Source: Pandoraea sp. PE-S2T-3 (GTDB lineage Bacteria > Pseudomonadota > Gammaproteobacteria > Burkholderiales > Burkholderiaceae). Taken from it: a stretch of 64,000 bases of DNA. The notes beneath the pieces were generated by a model. That model had not been told where the DNA came from, did not search any database, and saw nothing but the letters and a program-made list of their open reading frames with translations. Positions 18,158-25,840 of this stretch are shown here, in pieces. The stretch lies in the NCBI RefSeq assembly GCF_002179965.1, contig NZ_NGUQ01000033.1, positions 186,001 through 250,000 on the forward strand. The letters are read 5' to 3'. The translations under genes and the position numbers were made by a program. Numbering within the stretch: the first letter of the stretch is position 1; each line of letters opens with the position of its first letter.

Positions 18158-19189
18158 ATGTTCGAGTTCTCTTCCACGGCACCTGCCGCAACCATCATGC
18201 AAAAGCCATCGTTCGACTCTGCGTTCTATCGGTTGCTGTTTGTCATGCTCGTCATGGTGGCCCTGACACAAACCGGTACCGCGACACTGATGTACACGCT
18301 GTACTCCGCAGCGGCTTTTAAACCACCGCCCGGCATGTCAAACACGCAGCAGTGGGCACTCGCCACCGCTGTGCAGATCGTTCCGCTGCTCGTCTCCTCC
18401 TGGGTCGGCGCGCGAATGCTGTCGATACCGTTTAAGTCGCTGGCTGCGGGCGCCGCAGAGTTGTCACGCAACATGGACGCGCCACCGATTCCGGAAGCCG
18501 GCCCCATCGAAGCGCGACAGGCCGCTCGTGTTTTCAACTCGATGCAGGCGGCGATACGCCGTCAGGTGAACGATCGCAATCGCTTTCTCGCAGCCGTCTC
18601 GCATGACTTACGCACACCGCTCACGCGAATGCGTCTTCGGCTTGGGGCGCTCGACGCCTCGGAGTTCAGTGATCGACTGGTTGCCGATATCGATGAGATG
18701 ACGCAGCTGCTTGATGCAACGCTCTCGTTTCTGCGCAATGAAGCTGTCACCGAAGAAGTCAGCCCCATCGACATCGATGCGCTCGTAGACGCCATTGCGG
18801 AAGACGCGATGGAGCGTGGCCAGAAAGTCTCTGTGCATGGCGCCATCGCGCCGCTGCTTGCGCAGCCACTAGCATTGAAACGGTGTCTCAGCAATCTGGT
18901 GGCGAACGCTATCCGCTACGGCGGCGAGGCTCGAATTGAACTCATCGACGGCCATGACGCCGTTCAGATAGATATCGTCGATCGCGGCCCGGGCATTCCG
19001 GAGCGTGATCTGGAGCGGGTGCTGGAGCCATTTTTTCGGCTCGAACAATCCCGCAACCGGGACACTGGCGGGACAGGGCTCGGGCTGGCCATTGCCCACG
19101 ACGTAGTGAAGCGGCACGCCGGATCGTTGACACTGATCAACGGTAGAGAGGGCGGACTGATCGCACGCGTTGTGCTGCCTAGGCGATAG
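18158..19189 (+). CDS. Sensor histidine kinase
   Basis: A two-transmembrane histidine kinase of about 343 residues. Helix 1 (FYRLLFVMLVMVALTQTG) and helix 2 (LATAVQIVPLLVSSWVGARM) flank a short periplasmic loop of roughly 30 residues. A HAMP-like linker, the phospho-accepting His in SHDLRTPLTRMR, the N box NLVANAIRYGG, and the G boxes RGPGIPE and GGTGLGLAIA follow. An in-frame GTG at 18077 would place operator-like site E2 inside the gene; ATG 18158 is preferred and ATG 18197 is also possible. No regulator adjoins it; the OmpR-type gene at 6.3-7.0 kb is the probable partner. The small periplasmic loop suggests sensing within or near the membrane. Confidence 0.88.
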   Translation: MFEFSSTAPAATIMQKPSFDSAFYRLLFVMLVMVALTQTGTATLMYTLYSAAAFKPPPGMSNTQQWALATAVQIVPLLVSSWVGARMLSIPFKSLAAGAAELSRNMDAPPIPEAGPIEARQAARVFNSMQAAIRRQVNDRNRFLAAVSHDLRTPLTRMRLRLGALDASEFSDRLVADIDEMTQLLDATLSFLRNEAVTEEVSPIDIDALVDAIAEDAMERGQKVSVHGAIAPLLAQPLALKRCLSNLVANAIRYGGEARIELIDGHDAVQIDIVDRGPGIPERDLERVLEPFFRLEQSRNRDTGGTGLGLAIAHDVVKRHAGSLTLINGREGGLIARVVLPRR

Positions 19190-19222
19190 CGCTCGCAAAG
19201 TCGCCTTCCGGGGCTTCTGTGT

Positions 19223-19240
19223 CAATGTGGATACACATTG
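19223..19240. promoter_or_regulatory. Inverted repeat upstream of the M81 peptidase gene
   Basis: CAATGTG-GATA-CACATTG is a perfect 7-bp inverted repeat with a 4-bp spacer, 68 bp before the peptidase start and 33 bp after the kinase stop. It could be an operator or a small hairpin. The flanking bases weakly resemble the start of element E1 (TTCTG then TCA and TGTGGA), which I do not treat as proven. Confidence 0.45.
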
Positions 19241-19308
19241 CTCACAATCCGGCAACGCGGTCCCAATAGAGTGTGTGTCATGGCATCCATCACACCTCTG
19301 GACTCGCA

Positions 19309-20766
19309 ATGAAGATATTCGCGGCACAGCTATCGACCGAAACCAATACCTTTGCGCCGTGCCCCACGGGCTGGGGCGGATTCCAAGAATTCGGGATCTT
19401 TCGAGGCGACGCAAGCCTGCGCGCACCGGAAAGCGTGGGCTATCTGATGGCCGAACTTCGACGACTCGCCGAGTCGGACGGAAACGAAATCGCGGAAGGG
19501 CTCAGCGCAGAAGCGCAGCCTTCGGGCCCGGTGATTCGAGAGGTCTACGAAACGCTGCGCGACGAGATCGTCGCCGGCGTACGCGCAGCGCTGCCGCTCG
19601 ATGCCGTTGTACTCATGCTCCACGGTGCCATGGTGGCGCAGCATCACGACGACTGCGAAGGCGATCTCCTCGCGTGCATTCGTGAAGTTGTCGGCCCCGA
19701 TGTGCCGATCGCGGCGACGCTCGACCCGCATTGTCATTTCACCGAGTTGATGCAGTGTGCAGCCAATATTCTCATCGCGTACAAGGAGTATCCGCATACC
19801 GATGCGATCGACCGATTGCGCGAAGTCTATCGGCTGGTGACGCAGGCGGTCGACGAGAAAGTCACCCCGGTCACAGCGGTGCACGATTGCCGCATGGTCG
19901 GGGCATGGCATACCACGTCGGAACCGATGGCCGGTTTTGTGCGGCGCATGAAGTCCTTCGAGGGACGCGACGGCATTCTCTCCGTATCTCTCGGCCACGG
20001 ATTCCCCTGGGGCGATGTTCCCGAGGCGGGCGCGAAGCTTTGGGTGATTGCCGACCGCGACGCCGCACGCGCCCGTGCGTTAGCGCGTCAGCTCGGTGAC
20101 GAATTCTGGGCGATGAGACACGAGGTTCAGCCCCAATGGCATGACTTGAATCAAGGGCTCGACCTGGCATTGGCCGTGGGCGCTGGGCCGGTGGTCGTGG
20201 CGGATGTGGCGGACAATCCCGGCGGCGGCGCCCCCGGGGATAGCACCTTCGTCCTTCGGCGGATCGTCGAGCGCGGTATCCCTGATGTCGCGCTGGGTTG
20301 CTTCTGGGATTTGGGTGCCATTCAAATCTGCGCCGATGCCGGCCTCGGTGCCACGCTCGATCTTCGCATCGGCGGCAAATGCGGGGTCACTTCAGGCGAC
20401 CCTGTGGATCTGCGCGTAACCGTCCGAGCCGTGCACGATACACATTCGCAAAGCATCCAAGGAATGTCGATGCCATTGGGCCGCTCGGTTTGGGTCGAAG
20501 GACCGAACGGGTTGGACATCGTGCTCGTTTCCGTGCGAACCCAAGTCATGGGCGTCGATGCGTTTACCGGCATAGGCATCGCCATGGACGCCAAGCGGCT
20601 CGTGATCGTGAAGTCAACGCAGCACTTTCAGGCCGAGTTTGCGCCTCGGGCGAAGGCGATCTTTCACGTCGCGGCGCCGGGCGCACTGACGCCCGACTTC
20701 GCGGCAATTCCGTACCGCCGCCGCGACCTCAATTACTGGCCGCGCGTCGAAAACCCGTTCGTGTGA
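19309..20766 (+). CDS. M81 family (MlrC-like) metallopeptidase
   Basis: A 485-residue protein of the microcystinase C family. The start at 19309 gives the family's normal opening MKIFAAQLSTETNTF; an upstream in-frame ATG at 19273 adds non-conserved residues. The metal-site region ATLDPHCHFTE places D139, H141 and H143 as likely zinc ligands, and HGAMVAQHHDDCEGDLL is a second conserved block. No signal peptide, so cytoplasmic. MlrC removes residues from linearised microcystin; distant members act on other amides and peptides. It lies next to the TonB/D-peptidase locus and is followed by a good terminator, so it is probably a single-gene unit under the palindrome at 19223. Confidence 0.85.
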   Translation: MKIFAAQLSTETNTFAPCPTGWGGFQEFGIFRGDASLRAPESVGYLMAELRRLAESDGNEIAEGLSAEAQPSGPVIREVYETLRDEIVAGVRAALPLDAVVLMLHGAMVAQHHDDCEGDLLACIREVVGPDVPIAATLDPHCHFTELMQCAANILIAYKEYPHTDAIDRLREVYRLVTQAVDEKVTPVTAVHDCRMVGAWHTTSEPMAGFVRRMKSFEGRDGILSVSLGHGFPWGDVPEAGAKLWVIADRDAARARALARQLGDEFWAMRHEVQPQWHDLNQGLDLALAVGAGPVVVADVADNPGGGAPGDSTFVLRRIVERGIPDVALGCFWDLGAIQICADAGLGATLDLRIGGKCGVTSGDPVDLRVTVRAVHDTHSQSIQGMSMPLGRSVWVEGPNGLDIVLVSVRTQVMGVDAFTGIGIAMDAKRLVIVKSTQHFQAEFAPRAKAIFHVAAPGALTPDFAAIPYRRRDLNYWPRVENPFV

Positions 20767-20839
20767 TCCGAAGGGTACCGACGCCACGGACGGCCGTTCC
20801 GATCGTTTGCCGGGAATCGCCAAAACCCCGGCAAATTTT

Positions 20840-20865
20840 GCCCTTCTTATCGAAGGGCTTTTTTT
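20840..20865 (+). terminator. Rho-independent terminator after the M81 gene
   Basis: GCCCTTC (20840-20846), loop TTATC, GAAGGGC (20852-20858), then seven T. It lies 74 bp after the M81 stop and also separates it from the convergent dehydrogenase gene. Confidence 0.85.
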
Positions 20866-20925
20866 CGTCTGAAACGCCGCAGGGCGGAGGCATGTCTCGA
20901 ACGAGGGGAACGGTGCTGCACAAAG

Positions 20926-22158
20926 TCAGAATCGGTCAGCACGAAATGGTGACGGGTCGACCAACGCCGGTGTGCCGGTGAGCATCTCGGCTATTAAACG
21001 TCCTGTCACAGGACCGAGCGTCAGGCCATGGTGGGCATGACCGAATGCGAACCAGAGGTCGCGATGCCCGGGCGCCGGGCCGATGATCGGCAGCATGTCG
21101 GGCGTGCAAGGGCGGCAGCCCATCCATGGGGTCGGTTCGACCGGCGCTCCCAATGGGAACAAACGTCTCGCCAGCGGCTCGACTGCCGCGAGCTGCACCG
21201 GTGTCCGACGCGCGTCGCGTAGCGCGAGTTCGACGCCCGTGGTCAGACGAATGCCCTGACGCATCGGTGCGATCAGGAATCCGCTTTCGGCATCCAGTAC
21301 CGGTTGATTCAATCTTGCGCCGGACTCGGGCAGAAAATGCCGGTGATAGCCGCGCTTGACCATCAGCGGCAGCCGGTAACCCAGCGCTTTCGTGATCTTA
21401 TCGGACCACGGCCCCATGGCCACGACGGCGTGCCGGCCTTCAATGTCGCCTTCGGCCGTATGTACGCGCCAGTGGGGAGTCAGCGTCGTTGCGTCGCCGC
21501 GAATGATGCGCCCGCCTATCGACGTAAAGTACTGCGCAAAACGAGTCACCAACTCACCCGGATCGCGTATCGAATTCGAGGCGGTATGTCGAATGGCGCC
21601 TGCGAGGGTTGCGGAGAGCGACGGCTCATCGCGTTGAAGTTGCGTTGCATCGAGCCGCTCGAAGGGCACGTCGTACTCACGTTGCCACCGCTCGGCTTCA
21701 AGATGAGCGGCGTCGAGTGCAGCACGTTGATGGAAGACCTTGAGCCACCCGCCTTCACGTAGCAGATCATCGGCGCCCGCAAGGCTGATGAGTGTCTTGT
21801 GCTCAGTCACGCAATGCTCGATCAGGGTGCTGTATTGACGGGCGATGCGAGCATGGCGATGTGGCGCTGAGTGATGCCAGTAGCGCGCGAGAAACGAAGC
21901 AATGCCCGGCAGCGCCGACGGGTGATAGCGCACGTCCGTCGATCGATTGCGCGCGTAGTGAAGCAATGCACCGAAATGCCGAGGAAACGCGTAGGGATAC
22001 ACGCCTTCACGCTGTATCAATCCGGCGTTGCCAAACGATGTTTCCCGGCCCGGCGCCTCACGGTCGATAAGTGCAGTAGTCAGACCACGGCGCTGAAGAT
22101 GGATCGCCGTCGACGTGCCGACGATCCCCGCGCCGAGTACGAGAACGTCGTATTTCAT
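20926..22158 (-). CDS. FAD-dependent D-amino-acid dehydrogenase (DadA-like)
   Basis: A 410-residue flavoprotein of the DAO/DadA family. The dinucleotide-binding motif is VLGAGIVGTSTAIHL near the N-terminus, with ETSFGNAGLIQ characteristic of DadA-like enzymes. The C-terminus has PIIGPAPG and GHAHHGLTLGP, the usual FAD-contact regions. It oxidises D-amino acids to imino acids, passing electrons to the respiratory chain. It is one nucleotide downstream of ridA and so in the same operon. RidA hydrolyses exactly the imine product, which strongly supports D-amino-acid breakdown as the pair's role. The XRE-cupin gene upstream is the likely regulator. Confidence 0.9.
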   Translation of the reverse strand: MKYDVLVLGAGIVGTSTAIHLQRRGLTTALIDREAPGRETSFGNAGLIQREGVYPYAFPRHFGALLHYARNRSTDVRYHPSALPGIASFLARYWHHSAPHRHARIARQYSTLIEHCVTEHKTLISLAGADDLLREGGWLKVFHQRAALDAAHLEAERWQREYDVPFERLDATQLQRDEPSLSATLAGAIRHTASNSIRDPGELVTRFAQYFTSIGGRIIRGDATTLTPHWRVHTAEGDIEGRHAVVAMGPWSDKITKALGYRLPLMVKRGYHRHFLPESGARLNQPVLDAESGFLIAPMRQGIRLTTGVELALRDARRTPVQLAAVEPLARRLFPLGAPVEPTPWMGCRPCTPDMLPIIGPAPGHRDLWFAFGHAHHGLTLGPVTGRLIAEMLTGTPALVDPSPFRADRF

Positions 22159-22159
22159 G

Positions 22160-22513
22160 CTAGGCCAACGCCGTCACGGCAATTTCCACGTCGAAACCCG
22201 CTCGCATCAGTGGCGACTGAACGCACGCGCGCGCGGGTGCATTTCCTTCAGGAATCCAGACATCCCATATGCGGTTGAATTCATCGAAATAACGCGCATC
22301 GGAAAGCCAGATATTCGCCGTGAGAAGATGGGTTTTGTCCACGCCTGCCGACGCGAGTAGCGCATCGATTTGCTTCAGGACTTCGATCGTTTGCTCGGTA
22401 ATCGTGGCGTGCTGCGTCATCGGCACCTGACCGGCCAGATAGACAACACCACCAGCAACGACCACCTGGCTCATACGGGCATTCGTTTGCAAACGCGTGA
22501 TTTCTTTCTTCAT
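22160..22513 (-). CDS. RidA family imine/enamine deaminase
   Basis: A 117-residue YjgF/YER057c/UK114 protein, of normal length for the family. It shows GGVVYLAGQVP and the conserved NAPARACVQ segment whose Arg binds the substrate carboxylate in active RidA proteins. It hydrolyses reactive 2-imino or enamino acids to keto acids and ammonia. It is first in the ridA-dadA-like operon and divergent from the XRE-cupin regulator. The intergenic region carries three matching half-sites. Confidence 0.9.
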   Translation of the reverse strand: MKKEITRLQTNARMSQVVVAGGVVYLAGQVPMTQHATITEQTIEVLKQIDALLASAGVDKTHLLTANIWLSDARYFDEFNRIWDVWIPEGNAPARACVQSPLMRAGFDVEIAVTALA

Positions 22514-22604
22514 TGTTGGACTCGGAAAAAAGTGACGATGCGGTGAATGACGATGCGGCCGTCAACGCCGACGCAAAGTGTCTGTGGCTATTCCGGTTAT
22601 CATA

Positions 22605-22634
22605 TATGAGAATTTTAATTCTCGTATACGAGAA
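22605..22634. promoter_or_regulatory. Three half-site operator between ridA and the XRE-cupin gene
   Basis: TTCTCGTATACGAGAA (22619-22634) is a perfect 16-bp palindrome, and a third half-site TATGAGAA lies at 22605-22612, making GAGAATT-TT-AATTCTC as a second overlapping inverted repeat. This is the likely binding site of the adjacent HTH-cupin regulator for both divergent genes. Confidence 0.75.
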
Positions 22635-22711
22635 AACACTGAGAGATTGACACCATCAGCTATGCAGGGCCGGTTCGCATCGCCGGGTCACGCGTGGCCT
22701 ATATCAGCCCT

Positions 22712-23353
22712 ATGACGCCATCGACACGAAAGAAGCCCGCTTCGGCAGGCAAACAGAAACGCAGCGATAGCCAAGTCAGTCACGAAACCGTGGGTGCACG
22801 ATTGCGAAATGCGCGCAAGGCGAACGGGCTGACACTCAAGGCGTTGAGCGAGCGTTCCGGCGTTGCGGTATCGACGATCTCGAAGGCAGAGCGCGGCGAC
22901 ATTGCCCTCACCTACGATAAGTTTGGCGCACTGGCATCGGCCCTTGGTCTGGATTACGCCACCCTCTTCGGGCAAGGCAACATCGAACCCGCCGAAGGGA
23001 TCCGCCCATGCTTCACCGAAGCGGGAAAGCAGGCCATATACGAAACACCCAACTATCGCTACGGCATGATCGCCTCGGATCTTGCCCACAAACGCATGGT
23101 GCCGATGCGCGCCCACATTCGAGCGCGCAAGCTGGAAGATTTTCCCGATTACATTCGCCACGAGGGCGAAGAGTTTGTTTTTGTTTTATCGGGCAGCTTG
23201 CTTTTGCAGTTTGAAAATGGCAGCGAATTCCGTCTGGCGCCGGGAGATAGTCTGTATTTCGACAGTGGCGTGGGGCATGTCTATCTGAGCGAGCACGATG
23301 GCGGCGTGGACGCCGTCGTCTGCTGCGTGGATGTGAATCGCGCGGGCGCATGA
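22712..23353 (+). CDS. XRE-family HTH and cupin-domain regulator
   Basis: A 213-residue regulator with an N-terminal helix-turn-helix (about residues 30-85: RLRNARKANGLTLKALSERS then VSTISKAERG) and a C-terminal cupin_2 barrel (about 130-205, with HEGEEFVFVLSG and LAPGDSLYFDSGVGHVY). The cupin probably binds a small effector, as in PuuR-type regulators. GTG at 22694 is an alternative start. The divergent ridA-dadA-like operon and a perfect palindrome in between make local control of D-amino-acid oxidation likely. Confidence 0.88.
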   Translation: MTPSTRKKPASAGKQKRSDSQVSHETVGARLRNARKANGLTLKALSERSGVAVSTISKAERGDIALTYDKFGALASALGLDYATLFGQGNIEPAEGIRPCFTEAGKQAIYETPNYRYGMIASDLAHKRMVPMRAHIRARKLEDFPDYIRHEGEEFVFVLSGSLLLQFENGSEFRLAPGDSLYFDSGVGHVYLSEHDGGVDAVVCCVDVNRAGA

Positions 23354-23361
23354 GCGAGACA

Positions 23362-23700
23362 TCACTCCTCTTCCGCAATATCCCAATACCGGTCATTCCA
23401 GAATACGTAGTAGGAGTGTCCGGCATCCAGTGTGTAGGTCTTGATGCGCCCGCTCCTCGTCCCGTTGTCGGTGGATATCGATGCCGTGAATGTTCTGCAT
23501 CCGGGGTCACCGATGTTCATTCGCTGACCCGGCTGCAAGGTAATTTCATTCGACCCGGATTTTCCGGATCGGTCGCGGCACTCCACGACGAAGCTCACTC
23601 GCGTATCCGGATCGTTTCGAATCGAAAAGTCTGCCGCGAAAGCAAGCGCCGGCAGCACCGACACGGCAGCGCAACACAGGGGAGCCGTCAGTATTTTCAT
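23362..23700 (-). CDS. Small secreted protein of unknown function
   Basis: A 112-residue protein with a clear signal peptide (MKILTAPLCCAAVSVLPALAFAA, probably cut after AFA). The mature part of about 90 residues contains two Cys (in VECRDRS and DPGCRTF) that could form a disulphide. AAGGAT lies 8 nt before the ATG at 23700; an ATG three codons earlier is too close to that site. It is immediately downstream of the alcohol dehydrogenase remnant on the same strand. I do not recognise the family; the fold may be a small beta-sandwich. Confidence 0.65.
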   Translation of the reverse strand: MKILTAPLCCAAVSVLPALAFAADFSIRNDPDTRVSFVVECRDRSGKSGSNEITLQPGQRMNIGDPGCRTFTASISTDNGTRSGRIKTYTLDAGHSYYVFWNDRYWDIAEEE

Positions 23701-23705
23701 GGCGC

Positions 23706-24748
23706 TCATCCTTGATCGCTATGGATTGCCGAGGGCGTAAATACGCCGCGAAAGCGCATCTTTCCCGTCGCGAGACGGTCGTACGCGTCGGTCGCCTGCT
23801 CAAGCGAAAACGTCTCGACGATGGGCTTCACTTTTCCGTTGGCGGCGAGATCGAGCACCTCGCTCAAATATCGCAATCCCCCATGCGTGGAACCGACGAC
23901 TCGTTGGCGCATCATGTGGAATGGCTTGCCCGCGGACGAGATCGAGAATGGCCGGCTGAAATCCAATCCGCAAAGCACGACGCGGCCGTCAACACGCAAG
24001 CCCGCCATGGCTTCCTCTGCCGAGCCGAAATCGTTGGAGGTCACCAGCAGCACATCTGCCCCGCCGATATCGCGAAGCTCTGCACCGTTGGCAACGACGT
24101 GTTGCGCGCCCAACTGCGTTGCCAACGCGTGTTTGTCCGCCGAATGTGTGATCGCAATCGTCTCGAACCCGCACGCGCTCGACAGTTGCAAGGCCACGTG
24201 CCCTAAGCCACCAATGCCCAGCACAGCGACTTTTTCATGCGGTTGCGGCGCGCCATCTCTGAGCCCGCTCCACGTGGTGTAGCCGGCGCACATCATCGGC
24301 GCAGCATCGACGTATGGCAGCGCATCGGGTAACAGTACGGTCCCTTCTGCGGCCACGGCGATGTATTCCGCGTGCCCACCTTGGGACGCGAAGCCGGTGG
24401 TGCGTGGTGCATCGCAATTCATCGCCGTTTGCCCGGACAGCGGGCGATTCTCCCGGCAATACGGACAGCGGCCGCACGCGGACTGCACCCACGTCGTGCC
24501 GATTCGGTCACCGACGCGTCGCGTGTGTACACCGGCGCCCACTTCGACAATCTCGCCAACGACTTCGTGACCCGGCGTCTGCGGATAGATGTCGCCGCCA
24601 TAACCTTGCGTCGACCACACATCGGTGTAGCACATCCCCGATGCATGAACCTTGACCAACACCTGCCCCGGCTCCGCCTTCGGGACCGGAACTTCCCACA
24701 GCTCCCAAGGCCGATTGGCCCCGTCATCACGACTGCCTTCATCTTCAT
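23706..24748 (-). pseudogene. Zinc-dependent alcohol dehydrogenase with a frameshift near the N-terminus
   Basis: A medium-chain zinc alcohol dehydrogenase read in two frames. AAGGAG precedes an ATG at 24748 giving MKMKAVVMTG, the family's normal start. After the four-G run (CCCC on the plus strand, 24719-24722) the homologous sequence continues one frame over as NRPWELWEVPVPKAEPG and then without interruption to the end. One missing G would restore the whole gene. The rest is intact: catalytic Cys in GMCYTD, GHEVVG, the four structural-zinc Cys (CGRCPYC plus a later Cys) and GIGGLGHVALQL for NAD(P) binding. It is either a sequencing slip in a homopolymer or a real inactivation. A shorter internal start at 24662 would lose part of the catalytic domain. 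The divergent LysR gene is its probable regulator. Confidence 0.75.
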
Positions 24749-24875
24749 TGCTGGCTCCTTGTTCGACCTGAATTGCGGCGAGTGGTCGGCGGTCGGTAAT
24801 TGCGTAGCGCCGAGAAACCAGCCCAGTCTAAAAAGGACGCATTATTATTACAATCTCGCCAATCTTGATACAAAC

Positions 24876-25781
24876 ATGAGCACCGTTCATCAATTGAGAA
24901 GCGCCGACATCTTCTCGCTCAACGTGTTTCTGGCGGTAGCCACGCACCTCAGTTTTCGGACGGCGTCGATCGAACTCGACATCACGCCATCGGCGGTCAG
25001 TCACTCGGTGAAAAACCTCGAGCAACGGCTCGGGGTTCGCTTGTTCCATCGCACCACGCGCAGTGTGTCGCTGACGGACGCCGGCGCGCGCCTCGCCGAC
25101 AAACTTCGCCCGGCGATTTTCTCGGTGGCAGAGGCGATGCAGAGCGTCGAAGGGCTGCGCGACGAACCGAGCGGAACGGTACGTATCAATGCGAGCGAGG
25201 GAGCAATCGATATGGTGTTGAAGCCAGTGCTCGCACGCTTTCTACGCGAGTACCCGAAAATTCATCTCGATATCGTGACGGACGGAAAACTCAGCGACAT
25301 CGTCGCGGGCGGTTTCGATGCCGGCATCCGGCTTACCGAAGCGGTGCCGCAGGACATGGTGGCCGTTCAGGTGTCGGGGCCGGTCACGTTTGCGGTCGTC
25401 GGGGCTCCGGCGTATTTCGCTTCGCATGGCCGCCCCAAAGTGCCGCAAGACCTCTATCGGCACGACTGCATTCGCTTTCGCTTCGATAGCGGCGCCATCT
25501 ACCGATGGGAGTTCGAGCGCAAGGGCGTTGTGGAAACGGTGAACGTCACCGGCCCGCTCACGCTGAATCATCAACCGCTCATGGTGAGCGCAGCGCTCGA
25601 CGGCATCGGCATCGCTTTTGTACCGGATCACCTCGCCGAACACGCACTGGCCGATGGCCGTCTCGAGCGCGTGCTTGCCGATTGGTGCCCGGTCATGCCC
25701 GGGCTGTGTCTCTACTATCCGAGTCGGCGGCACGTGGCGAGTGGCCTGCGTGCGCTCATCGACATGATGCGCATTTCCTGA
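24876..25781 (+). CDS. LysR-family transcriptional regulator
   Basis: A 301-residue LysR regulator. The winged HTH occupies about residues 8-67 (SFRTASIELDITPSAVSHSVKNLE), followed by the effector-binding domain (about 90-295). The subgroup resembles those that control nearby oxidoreductases. The reading frame is open far upstream, but ATG 24876 gives the usual short LysR N-terminus. It is divergent from the alcohol dehydrogenase remnant across 127 bp, the classic LysR arrangement. Confidence 0.9.
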   Translation: MSTVHQLRSADIFSLNVFLAVATHLSFRTASIELDITPSAVSHSVKNLEQRLGVRLFHRTTRSVSLTDAGARLADKLRPAIFSVAEAMQSVEGLRDEPSGTVRINASEGAIDMVLKPVLARFLREYPKIHLDIVTDGKLSDIVAGGFDAGIRLTEAVPQDMVAVQVSGPVTFAVVGAPAYFASHGRPKVPQDLYRHDCIRFRFDSGAIYRWEFERKGVVETVNVTGPLTLNHQPLMVSAALDGIGIAFVPDHLAEHALADGRLERVLADWCPVMPGLCLYYPSRRHVASGLRALIDMMRIS

Positions 25782-25840
25782 AATGGGTCGGGGCCGCCAA
25801 CGCCGGACGCGCATCGGGTTTCGCCGATCGCCGCGCGTCG

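Noticed and set aside
24372-24875. 168-codon upstream extension of the LysR frame
   Set aside because: It runs antisense through the dehydrogenase gene; the normal LysR N-terminus begins at ATG 24876.
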